This document shows, piece after piece, positions 52,853 through 60,039 of a stretch of DNA of 64,000 nucleotides (position 1 is the stretch's first letter; each line of letters opens with the position of its first letter). The stretch is from Halobacteriales archaeon QH_7_66_36 (lineage in GTDB: Archaea > Halobacteriota > Halobacteria > Halobacteriales > Haloarculaceae): positions 62,001 to 126,000 of the forward strand of contig PXQV01000011.1 of assembly GCA_003021175.1 (NCBI GenBank), given 5' to 3'. A model generated the notes under the pieces. It made no database searches. It had not been told where the DNA came from and saw only the letters and a program-made list of their open reading frames with translations. The position numbers and the translations under genes are program-made.

Positions 52853-53475
52853 ACGACGGAGCACTCTACGAGGCGCGACTCGAACTGGTCGACTTCGTCA
52901 TCGAGACGTTCTGGGACACGCCGGAAGAGGCGTTCGTCGAGCGACTGTTGGGCGACGAACTCCAGTTCCCCGACGACTCGGTGAACGAGTCGATGGACGA
53001 GGGGTTCGACCTGCTGCGAGCGTGGCTCGACGAGAACCGCGACCGGAACGCCGTGGCGGTCCACGAGGATCTGCGACGGGAGTACACGGAGCTGTTCGTC
53101 GGGCCGCGACCGCAGGTGTTGCCCCACGAGACGCATTACCGCGACGATACGGAGTTCATCGGTGAGGGGCTGGCCGAGGTCGAGGCGAGTTACGGCGCGG
53201 CCGGCTGGGCCGCCCCCGAGGACTACCCCGAGGAGGACGACTTCATCGCCGTCGAGATGACGTTCCTCCGGTATCTCATCGACCAGCAGCGAAACGGCCA
53301 CGAGGAGGCGTTCGGCTTCGAGCGGGTGTTCATCGACGAGCACCTCTCGCAGTGGGTCGACGACTTCGTCGCGGAGACGCGCGGAGAGACCGACGACGGC
53401 CTGTTCCTCGCCGCGGCGCTCGTCTGTCGGGGCATCGTCCAGTTCGAGGACGAAATCGTCGCGCAGATGGTTTAA
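52849..53475 (+). CDS. TorD-family molybdoenzyme maturation chaperone
   Basis: A 208-residue all-helical protein of the TorD/DmsD family. The conserved DLRREYTELFVGPRPQVLPHE motif (quoted part REYTELFVGP) is followed by YRDDTEFIGEGLAEVEASYG and FIAVEMTFLRYLIDQQ. Such chaperones bind Tat signals and insert the cofactor, here most likely for FdnG. ATG overlaps the HdrA-like stop, indicating coupled translation. Confidence 0.9.
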   Translation: MNDGALYEARLELVDFVIETFWDTPEEAFVERLLGDELQFPDDSVNESMDEGFDLLRAWLDENRDRNAVAVHEDLRREYTELFVGPRPQVLPHETHYRDDTEFIGEGLAEVEASYGAAGWAAPEDYPEEDDFIAVEMTFLRYLIDQQRNGHEEAFGFERVFIDEHLSQWVDDFVAETRGETDDGLFLAAALVCRGIVQFEDEIVAQMV

Positions 53476-53702
53476 TCGGCCGTCGCGACGACGACGGCCC
53501 CGACGACGAGGAGGCCAGCCGCGACGGCGAGCGTCGCCGGGGCCGCGGTCGCGAGCGCCCGTTCGAACAGGAACAGCGACCGCCACGTGCCGACGTACTC
53601 CGCGGCCAGTCCGAGTCCGCCGACGACGGTGAGGAGCAGACAGAGCCCGCCCACGGACAGCGCGACGAGCGCGTCGAGCGGGCGAACGCTGATGTCACGC
53701 AT
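53472..53702 (-). CDS. Small membrane protein, third of an overlapping trio
   Basis: A 76-residue protein with two membrane helices (about residues 11-33 and 49-72), linked by a short loop with EYVGTWRSLFLFERA. Its start overlaps the end of the 98-residue gene upstream, and its stop overlaps the convergent torD stop. No family recognised. Confidence 0.65.
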   Translation of the reverse strand: MRDISVRPLDALVALSVGGLCLLLTVVGGLGLAAEYVGTWRSLFLFERALATAAPATLAVAAGLLVVGAVVVATAD

Positions 53703-53991
53703 CGTCGATCACCCGGCGACCGACGAGCGTGACGGCGAACAGCGGAACCAGCACGGCGAGGAGTCGGCTCACGAACAGTCCCATGTAGCTCACGGTCGAT
53801 TCGAGGTGGATCGCCCAGTGCCAGTTTTGCCCGGGTTGCATCGAGTGTTTCAGCGCCGCGATGACGGCCACCGTCCCGACGACGAGCAGTGACAGCGCCA
53901 GCAGCCCGGCGAGCGCGTACACCAGCGTCTCCGCGTATCTGAGGGCGGTCGCCGCGTCGAAACCGGGGTCGCGGCCGTGTTCTGTCGCCAT
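53695..53991 (-). CDS. Small membrane protein, second of the trio
   Basis: A 98-residue protein with two membrane helices (about 22-45 and 68-90) and a hydrophilic loop KHSMQPGQNWHWAIHLESTV containing His and Trp residues, which could bind a cofactor or quinone; this is only a suggestion. Overlaps both neighbours by 4-8 nt. Confidence 0.68.
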   Translation of the reverse strand: MATEHGRDPGFDAATALRYAETLVYALAGLLALSLLVVGTVAVIAALKHSMQPGQNWHWAIHLESTVSYMGLFVSRLLAVLVPLFAVTLVGRRVIDDA

Positions 53992-54137
53992 CAGCTATCC
54001 ACCCCGAACGACCGGCGTCGGTAAAGGTCGTAGCCCACGAGCACCAGTACGACGAGGCCGACCGCGAGGACGGCGAGCCCTACGTCAGGCGGGAACGGTA
54101 GCGCCGGTGCCGAGCCGGCATGCCCGGGTCCACTCAC
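53991..54137 (-). CDS. Small membrane protein, first of the trio
   Basis: A 48-residue protein from GTG 54137 (VSGPGHAGSAPALPFPPDVG) with one membrane helix at residues about 20-38 and a basic tail LYRRRSFGVDS. The stop overlaps the next ATG (ATGA). No ATG lies in this frame at a suitable position. The existence of three overlapping reading frames of membrane type supports it. Confidence 0.55.
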   Translation of the reverse strand: MSGPGHAGSAPALPFPPDVGLAVLAVGLVVLVLVGYDLYRRRSFGVDS

Positions 54138-54220
54138 GACTCCGTAAACGGCCAGCGGCTTCAAAACGCTTGTGCCCGGCGCGAACAACGCTTTTGTCCG
54201 CCGGCCTCCACATCTTGGTA

Positions 54221-55444
54221 ATGACATCTCGCCGCGGGCTCTTACGCCGGCTCGCCGCGCTGTCGGGGGCGGCCGGGCTGAGTGGCTGTTCTCGGCTGCT
54301 CGCACAGCGGGCGGAGGCACCCACCGCCGACCTGCCGGCGAACCCGCTCGCCGCCGAACTCCCCGTCGCCCAGCACGCGTGGGAAGCGGAGCTCCGAACG
54401 GACGCGAAGGGGAACACGCTCCTCCCGCGTCACTATCGCATCCTGCTGTTGAATCTCGACGCGGAGCCGTCCGAGGAGAGCGCGGCGACCGTCGAGCGGG
54501 CGATGCGCACGCTAGAGCAGGCCTACGAGTTCAGCGCCGACGGCCTGCTCCACATGCTCGGGTGGGGGAGCGCGTACTTCGAGCGACTCGGCGCGCTGAG
54601 TGGCTCGCCGATTCGCCACCCGAAGGTGCTCTCTCGCACCGACGACCCGGACCTGCTGGCGTTCGACGCCGCGCTCGTGCTCGCGAGTCACGTCCCCTCG
54701 CAACTGGTCGCGACCGAACAGGCAATGTTCGGGGATAGAGGGACGCTCGGCGGCGCGGCAGTCGAGGACCGACTCGGCGACGTGTTCAGCCTCGCCGAGC
54801 GCCGGACCGGCTTCCTCGGCGAGGGACTGCCCGCGAAACACGCCGACGCCGAGGGCGTCCCGGCAGACATTCCGGACGATGCGCCGAACTTCACCGGCTT
54901 CGGGACGGGTCGAAAGGGGACGCAGGCGACCGTCGAGCGGGTCACGATAGACGACGGCCCGTTCGCGGGCGGCACGACGATGCATCTCTCGCAGCTCACC
55001 GAGTCGCTCAACTCGTGGTGGGAGATGGCCGAGTCCGAGCAGGTCGAACAGCTGTTCTCACCCGAGTTCTCGCCCGAAGACATCGACATGGACCCGTCGC
55101 TCCCCTTCGCCGACGCCGTCGAGGAACACGCCGCCGAGGAGGGCGTCGTCGGGCACTGGGAGAAGGCGGCCCGGGCGCGCGACGAGGACGGCCAGCCCCG
55201 ACTCCTTCGCCGCGACTTCGACACGGTGGACGGTGGACAGGCCGGCGTGCACTTCCTCTCCTTACAGCGCGAAATCGAGGACTTCGAGCGGGTCCGCGAC
55301 GCGATGAACGGCTGGTGGCTCCGCGACGAGCACGCAGACGTGACTGACCGGTCGAACAACGGAATACTGGAGTTCATCACCGTCGTCTCGCGGGCGAACT
55401 TCTACGTTCCGCCGCGAGACAAGCGGGCGTTCCCGAGCGCCTGA
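54221..55444 (+). CDS. DyP-peroxidase-like Tat-exported protein
   Basis: A 407-residue protein with a twin-arginine lipoprotein-like signal: MTSRRGLLRRLAALSGAAGL with SGC at residues about 21-23. The body resembles the DyP-type peroxidase family: HYRILLLNLDAEPSEESAAT, GLLHMLGWGSAYFERLGAL and GTTMHLSQLTESLNSWWEM. The usual heme motif GXXDG is replaced by TGFGTGRKG, so peroxidase activity is uncertain. Exported, possibly lipid-anchored. Divergent from the trio of small membrane proteins. Confidence 0.75.
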   Translation: MTSRRGLLRRLAALSGAAGLSGCSRLLAQRAEAPTADLPANPLAAELPVAQHAWEAELRTDAKGNTLLPRHYRILLLNLDAEPSEESAATVERAMRTLEQAYEFSADGLLHMLGWGSAYFERLGALSGSPIRHPKVLSRTDDPDLLAFDAALVLASHVPSQLVATEQAMFGDRGTLGGAAVEDRLGDVFSLAERRTGFLGEGLPAKHADAEGVPADIPDDAPNFTGFGTGRKGTQATVERVTIDDGPFAGGTTMHLSQLTESLNSWWEMAESEQVEQLFSPEFSPEDIDMDPSLPFADAVEEHAAEEGVVGHWEKAARARDEDGQPRLLRRDFDTVDGGQAGVHFLSLQREIEDFERVRDAMNGWWLRDEHADVTDRSNNGILEFITVVSRANFYVPPRDKRAFPSA

Positions 55445-55445
55445 G

Positions 55446-55589
55446 CTACTCGTCTTGGATGACGTCGAGGTCGCCGTCGACCTCGGCCTCGTTCACTTCG
55501 TTGGCGTGGACGCCGTGGTCCCATATCTCGGACCCGTCGAACGTGTTCGTGACACCCTTCGGCCGCCATCCGCTATCTTCGTGTGACAT
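55446..55589 (-). CDS. Hypothetical 47-residue protein
   Basis: A short acidic protein reading MSHEDSGWRPKGVTNTFDGS then EIWDHGVHANEVNEAEVDG. Clean start and stop, strong acidic bias and an AGCTTAACA element (about 55619-55612) at promoter distance support a real gene. No family known. Last of the small-gene run following the AOR operon. Confidence 0.6.
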   Translation of the reverse strand: MSHEDSGWRPKGVTNTFDGSEIWDHGVHANEVNEAEVDGDLDVIQDE

Positions 55590-55643
55590 TAGCTGAACCT
55601 TGCTCCGACCCGTGTTAAGCTTTTCCGCACCGACTGAGTCAAC

Positions 55644-55991
55644 TCACTCCGGCCCCGGGGTTCCCGGCGGGCGCTCTTCTTCCGCTGCCTCGTCCAAGAA
55701 GGCGTTCGAGTACAGGTCGACGTGGAGCTTCAGCACCGTCGTCTCGTCGATTTCAGCCCGTTCGGCCTGTCGTTCGAGGAACGCCTCGGTCGCCTCGGTG
55801 GGGTCGTAGACGATCTCGCGGCCCTCAACTTCGAACTCCGTCTCGTGTGCGCCCGCGACGAGATGCTCGATCTCGAGGAGCGACTGCTCCACCTTCGTGG
55901 CGAGCGCGTCGTCGATCTCCTCGAAGCGTGCCTCTGCCCACTTCTCTGCGGCTTCGTACAGTCGGTCACTCACTTCGAATCGGTAGCTCAC
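55644..55991 (-). CDS. Hypothetical acidic helical protein
   Basis: A 115-residue protein starting MSYRFEVSDRLYEAAEKWAE. Mostly helical and acidic with ALATKVEQSLLEIEHLVAGA; the C-terminus ends in a Pro/Gly tail (PPGTPGPE). Its ATG overlaps the stop of the zinc-ribbon gene. Function unknown. Confidence 0.7.
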   Translation of the reverse strand: MSYRFEVSDRLYEAAEKWAEARFEEIDDALATKVEQSLLEIEHLVAGAHETEFEVEGREIVYDPTEATEAFLERQAERAEIDETTVLKLHVDLYSNAFLDEAAEEERPPGTPGPE

Positions 55992-56134
55992 AGCGACACC
56001 CCCTCGTCGGCTTCGAACTCCGGCGTCCAGACGGTCGTCTCCTCACACACCGGGCAGTGTTCGCGGCGCATCCCGCCCTCGAACGCGCTGAGGTCTATCA
56101 TCTGGCCGCACTCCTCACAGCTGTAGTACGTCAT
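55988..56134 (-). CDS. Zinc-ribbon microprotein
   Basis: A 48-residue protein MTYYSCEECGQMIDLSAFEG ending in an acidic tail. Two Cys pairs, CEECG and CPVCEE, make a complete zinc ribbon. It overlaps neighbours by 4 nt on both sides, so it is an integral part of the small-gene run. Possibly a regulator or assembly helper; unproven. Confidence 0.72.
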   Translation of the reverse strand: MTYYSCEECGQMIDLSAFEGGMRREHCPVCEETTVWTPEFEADEGVSL

Positions 56135-56397
56135 TCCGACGGCGGCCACGACTCGGGTGCCGGGTCGGACTCGCTGAGTTCGCTGTACAGCGTCAACAGC
56201 GCGCCGAGGACGACGAGCAGGACGACCAGTCCGGCGATACCGCCAAGCGCGTTCCGGCCGATGAAGTCGCCCGCCCCCGCCGAGAGCCAGTCGAACGATC
56301 CGGCGACGTTGAGCGTCGTCAACAGCAGCCAGACGAAGGCTCCCGTGACGGCGAACGTGAGTATCCGCGAGTTCTCGAGTGCTGTTCGAAGACCCAT
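56131..56397 (-). CDS. Small membrane protein
   Basis: An 88-residue protein with two membrane helices (about residues 11-32 and 50-72) and a polar C-tail SESDPAPESWPPSE. The first gene of a tightly overlapping group of three. No family recognised; probably the membrane anchor for the small soluble products that follow. Confidence 0.65.
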   Translation of the reverse strand: MGLRTALENSRILTFAVTGAFVWLLLTTLNVAGSFDWLSAGAGDFIGRNALGGIAGLVVLLVVLGALLTLYSELSESDPAPESWPPSE

Positions 56398-56464
56398 TGT
56401 GTTTCCCTCGCTTCCCCACTGGATGTCCGCCGTTAAAACTGTACCGTCCGGGAGCGCGCGTCGG

Positions 56465-56641
56465 TCAGACGAGCAACTGTGCGGTCAACGCGAGGATGAA
56501 CAGCAGCACGCCGCCGAGTGCCGACAGTTCGAGCCACCGCGGGCTCGAATCGGCCGACTGCGCGGTCACCGCGAACACCGACCCCGCGATAGCTACCAGT
56601 GCGACGACGACCAGATAAACGCTGTTGAGGACGCCCGCCAT
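56465..56641 (-). CDS. 58-residue membrane protein
   Basis: Reads MAGVLNSVYLVVVALVAIAG, a hydrophilic turn, and a second helix LGGVLLFILALTAQLLV. Two membrane helices, clean start and stop, and a good TATA box 32 nt upstream support it. Family unknown. Follows the AOR pair with its own promoter. Confidence 0.65.
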   Translation of the reverse strand: MAGVLNSVYLVVVALVAIAGSVFAVTAQSADSSPRWLELSALGGVLLFILALTAQLLV

Positions 56642-56669
56642 GTGTGCTCACAGCTACTCAAGCCTCGAC

Positions 56670-56677
56670 GTATAAAG
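56670..56677 (-). promoter_or_regulatory. TATA box of the small-gene run downstream of AOR
   Basis: Minus-strand CTTTATAC, centred about 32 nt before ATG 56641. It sits between the AOR partner gene and the membrane gene and gives the small genes independent expression. Confidence 0.6.
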
Positions 56678-56684
56678 GTTCCCG

Positions 56685-57476
56685 TTACTCAGGGTCGATC
56701 TCGTAGCCCCAATCGGCCTTCTCTGCGGCCTCGGGGAGCGGTCGGAACTCCCAGCCGTCGGGTTCCATCCCGGCTTCGTCCGGGAGGCCGACGAGCACCT
56801 GCCGGTCGGCGTAGAACATCGAGGACGGCCCGACCTCCGCGAGCCGTTCCGTCGGCCGCGTCCCCGACCCGTTGAAGAAATCGAGGTCGATGGTGTGGCG
56901 GCGCTGGAACTTGTTGAGCGCGTGGGAGGGCACGTCGCCCACGATGCCGAGCCAGTCGGTCCACCGCGTGGCGTCCCGACACGCCGCCTGCGGGTCGTCG
57001 AGTGCGCGTGCCCCCCGGTAGGTGAACGCGAGCGTCATGTCGTCCGCGTTGCCGCCGTGCGGCCCGCTGCCGGCAGCGCCGGAGCCGACCGGCCCGGAGA
57101 CGGACTCCTCGTCTCCCGGAACGCCGGGCGTCCCCGCATCCGTGTCTGTACTGCCATCGCTGCTCGGGATGCCGGGCGTCACGTTGCCCGCGCCCTCGGT
57201 GTCGTCGCTCGCCATGCCGCCCCCTGCTGGCACTTCGGTTTCGATACCGGAGCCGGCTCCGCCCTGCTCGGTCGGGATACCGACCGGTTTCCCGTCGGTC
57301 TCGCTCGGCACGCGGGGCGTGCGCTCGCCGAGGTCGTCGCCGGTGAGCGCGTCAGCGTCGTTGGTCGGCTCCTCGTCGGGGTCGCCGTCGCCCTTCCAGA
57401 GCCAGTCGCCGGGGTTCGCCGCCGGCTCGTCGTCGTCCTGTTCCGTCAGGTCGTCGAGGTCGATGCTGTCCGTCAT
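56685..57476 (-). CDS. AOR-linked hypothetical protein with disordered N-terminal half
   Basis: A 263-residue protein. Residues 1-145 are low-complexity, acidic and Gly/Ser/Pro-rich with repeats such as TPGIP, TPGVP. The folded C-terminal part begins MTLAFTYRGARALDDPQAAC and includes LGIVGDVPSHALNKFQRRHT and a Trp/Pro-rich end. Its ATG overlaps the AOR stop by 4 nt (57473-57476). I know no function; tight coupling suggests a partner or electron-carrier-binding subunit of the AOR homolog. Confidence 0.7.
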   Translation of the reverse strand: MTDSIDLDDLTEQDDDEPAANPGDWLWKGDGDPDEEPTNDADALTGDDLGERTPRVPSETDGKPVGIPTEQGGAGSGIETEVPAGGGMASDDTEGAGNVTPGIPSSDGSTDTDAGTPGVPGDEESVSGPVGSGAAGSGPHGGNADDMTLAFTYRGARALDDPQAACRDATRWTDWLGIVGDVPSHALNKFQRRHTIDLDFFNGSGTRPTERLAEVGPSSMFYADRQVLVGLPDEAGMEPDGWEFRPLPEAAEKADWGYEIDPE

Positions 57477-59179
57477 GCGATGTCGTCGGCAAGGTGGTCC
57501 AGATCGAGTCGCGCGAGCGTCGCGTCCGTCGGCACGCCGTCGGCGTCCCAGCCGCGAGCGTCGTAGTATGCGTCCAGCAGTGCCTCAAACGACGCGTCGA
57601 GGCTCGCCGGGTCGATGGGGTCGGGGAGGCGGTCGTCGGCGCGCGTGAACCCCTCTCGGACGTTGAACAGCCGGACGAGGTTCCAGACGCGCTCGCTGGT
57701 CGCCGCGAGGTCGCCGTGTGGCGCGCCGACGGCTTCGAGCCACTCCGCGCCGTCGTCGCGGAGCGTCTCGCCGGCGAAGTCGTCGGAGACCAGACTCCAC
57801 CGGACGGAGCGGGTGTCCTGTGCGTCGATCACGGCCGTCGCGGCCTCGGCGGGCGTGAACGGCCCGTCGAACGGCTCTCGCTCCACCGGACGAGCGCGCC
57901 GGTGACAGCCGCCGCGGTCGGAGGTGGCGTACGCGAGCGCCATGCTCGCGGCCCCTCGCGGGTCGTAGGCGGGCAACTCCATCCCCTTCACCGTCGGGAC
58001 GAGGCCGTCGCCGCCCAGCTCCTCGGCCGCCTCGGCGACGCCGTCCGCGAGCGCGTCGCCGAGCGTCCCGTCGCGGGCCGCGATATCATCGAGCAGCGCG
58101 CGGGCACCCGCAGGGTCGCCGAACGCGTAGTCGTCGGCGAGCAGACCCTCCTCGCTCGCGCGGACGGCCCACGCGACGGCGTTGCCCGCCGAGATGAGGT
58201 CGATCCCGAGTCGGTTACACAGTTCGCCCAGCTCGGCGACGGCGTCGAAATCGTCGATAGCCAGTCCGGCCCCGAGCGTCATCGCCGTCGCGCCGCGGGG
58301 GACCGTCTCGCCGGCGTCCGTCTCGACGCGGAACCCGCCGGCGACCGCCTCGTCCGCACGCTCGCGGCCGTGGGCGGCGGCGCGGGCGGCCTCGATACCC
58401 ACCTCGTCCGTGCCGTCGAAGCCGCGCTCCGACCAGCCGCGACTCGACAGCACGCCCGCCTCGTCGGCGAAGTCGACCGTCTCCAGCGTGTCGCTGACCG
58501 CCAGCCACCGGCCGGTGGCGTCCTCGGCGTAGCGACGCTCGTACTCCGCGCGGAGGTCAGCCAACTCGTCCGGTGGTGACCCGTGCGCGACGACGGCCTT
58601 CAGCCGTTTCGCGCCCATCACGGTGCCCGCGCCGCCGCGACCCGCGTGGTGGTCCGCGTTCGGCCCGGAGGCGATGGTGGCGTAGGAGACGCCCGCCTCG
58701 CCGGCTGGGCCGATACACGCCACCGCGCCGTCGTGTGTACGACAGGTCTCGGCGGCGTCTCGGCCCCACGTCGTGGCCGGTTCCACCGTGGCGTCGCCGT
58801 CCTCGACGACGATCCGGACCGGCTCGTCGGCCGCGCCGGTCACCAGCAGCGCGAGGTGGTCGTCGAGCGCGCCGACGAGCGCCTCGGGGAACGCACCGCC
58901 GGCGTAGGAGTCGAGGAACGCACCGGTGAGCGGCGACTTCGTCACCGCGGCGTACCGCGTCTCGCCGGGGAGCAGGCCGGACACCGGTCCGAGCGCGAAG
59001 CAGAGCAGGTTCTCCGGGCCGAGCGGATCGGCACCGGCGTCGAGTTCGTCGTAGAGATAGCGAGCACCGAGCCCCTTCCCGCCGAGATAGCGGCGGCGCC
59101 ACGCCTCCGGGACCGGCTCGCTTGCCACCGTCCGGTCGGAGAGATCGACCCGGAGCACGCGGTCGGGTGCACGGCGCAT
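57473..59179 (-). CDS. Aldehyde:ferredoxin oxidoreductase homolog lacking the Fe-S cysteines
   Basis: A 568-residue member of the tungsten AOR family. Shared motifs: RYLGGKGLGARYLYDEL, the pterin-binding NADHHAGRGGAGTVMGAKRL, VACIGPAGEAGVSYA and C-terminal FNVREGFTRADDRLP. The whole protein has only a few Cys (LCFALG, CRTHD, ACIGP, LCNRLG, GGCHRR). The CxxCxxxC set and the late Cys that bind [4Fe-4S] in classical AOR are absent: the corresponding stretches read VLSSRGWSERGFDG and RSVRWSLVSDD. Promoter at 59203. It may use the tungstopterin without the cluster. Confidence 0.85.
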   Translation of the reverse strand: MRRAPDRVLRVDLSDRTVASEPVPEAWRRRYLGGKGLGARYLYDELDAGADPLGPENLLCFALGPVSGLLPGETRYAAVTKSPLTGAFLDSYAGGAFPEALVGALDDHLALLVTGAADEPVRIVVEDGDATVEPATTWGRDAAETCRTHDGAVACIGPAGEAGVSYATIASGPNADHHAGRGGAGTVMGAKRLKAVVAHGSPPDELADLRAEYERRYAEDATGRWLAVSDTLETVDFADEAGVLSSRGWSERGFDGTDEVGIEAARAAAHGRERADEAVAGGFRVETDAGETVPRGATAMTLGAGLAIDDFDAVAELGELCNRLGIDLISAGNAVAWAVRASEEGLLADDYAFGDPAGARALLDDIAARDGTLGDALADGVAEAAEELGGDGLVPTVKGMELPAYDPRGAASMALAYATSDRGGCHRRARPVEREPFDGPFTPAEAATAVIDAQDTRSVRWSLVSDDFAGETLRDDGAEWLEAVGAPHGDLAATSERVWNLVRLFNVREGFTRADDRLPDPIDPASLDASFEALLDAYYDARGWDADGVPTDATLARLDLDHLADDIA

Positions 59180-59202
59180 TGGTCCGAGGAAGGAGGATCC
59201 CG

Positions 59203-59210
59203 AATATAAG
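59203..59210 (-). promoter_or_regulatory. TATA box of the AOR operon
   Basis: Minus-strand CTTATATT centred 27 nt before ATG 59179; leaderless arrangement. Confidence 0.65.
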
Positions 59211-59230
59211 CGTTTCCGGTGCGGACGGGA

Positions 59231-59347
59231 TAGTGCTCGGATAAGCCCGGATGAGCCGGCGCAACCAGTGTGACCAGCTTGGAAGCCCCCGGCCCCTTCC
59301 AGTCCCGCCCGCCTGTGCTTGGTCAGCCATCGCGTAGCTGAACACTA
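59231..59347 (-). mobile_element. MITE-like repeat element, copy C (about 117 nt)
   Basis: On the minus strand it opens AGTGTTCAGCTACGCG (59346-59331), has core GGGACTGGAAGGGGCCG, and ends near GAGCACTA, an imperfect inverse of the start. GGACGG occurs just outside both ends, a possible short target duplication. Shorter than copies A and B. It lies between divergent AOR and mobA, upstream of the AOR promoter. Confidence 0.55.
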
Positions 59348-59413
59348 TCGGGGACGGAACGCTCGCCCTGCCGACGCGACACCCATATGTCACTCCGACG
59401 GTCAGACGGGAGT

Positions 59414-60028
59414 ATGCGCGCGGGAGCAATCGTCGCCGGCGGGCGGTCGACCCGATTCGGCGACGCCGACAAGGCCGTCGCCTACCTCGCTGGCGTGCCG
59501 ATGGTCCGCCGCGTCGCCGACCGCCTCGCCACGGCCACCGACACCCTCGTCGTCAACTGCCGCCCCGACCAGCGTGACGCCATCGGCGCGGCGCTCGACG
59601 GCTACCCGAACCCCGTCGTCTACGCCGAGGATCCCGAACCGGATCAGGGACCGATGGCCGGCATCCGCACGGCCTGTCGGGGGGTCGCCCGCACCGACGC
59701 CGAGTACGTCTTCGTCGCGGCCTGCGACATGCCGTTTCTCGACCCGGCGCTCGTCGACCGCTGCTTCGAGCGGGCCGCCGGCCGCGACGCTGCCGTCCCG
59801 CGCCCGGACGAGTGGTACGCGACGACCCACGCCGTCTACCGAGCCGAGGCGATGGCCGACGCCTGCGACCGGGCGCTCGCCCGCGGCGACCGGAAGATCG
59901 TCGCGCCGCTCGATGACCTCGACTGGACCGTCGTCGAGCGCGACACGCTGGAAGCCCACGGCTCGCTCGACTCCTTCGAGAGTTTGGACACCAGAGCGGC
60001 ATTCGACGCGGCCGCCGAGCGGTTCTGA
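59414..60028 (+). CDS. mobA: Molybdenum cofactor guanylyltransferase MobA
   Basis: Attaches GMP to molybdopterin, making the bis-MGD cofactor. The 204-residue protein starts MRAGAIVAGGRSTRFGDADK, the nucleotide-binding loop, followed by VYAEDPEPDQGPMAGIRTAC and the metal-binding FVAACDMPFLDPALVD. ATG 59414 is preferred over an ATG at 59387. It serves the formate dehydrogenase, which needs MGD; the neighbouring AOR does not need it. Confidence 0.9.
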   Translation: MRAGAIVAGGRSTRFGDADKAVAYLAGVPMVRRVADRLATATDTLVVNCRPDQRDAIGAALDGYPNPVVYAEDPEPDQGPMAGIRTACRGVARTDAEYVFVAACDMPFLDPALVDRCFERAAGRDAAVPRPDEWYATTHAVYRAEAMADACDRALARGDRKIVAPLDDLDWTVVERDTLEAHGSLDSFESLDTRAAFDAAAERF

Positions 60029-60039
60029 CTGGCGCGACG

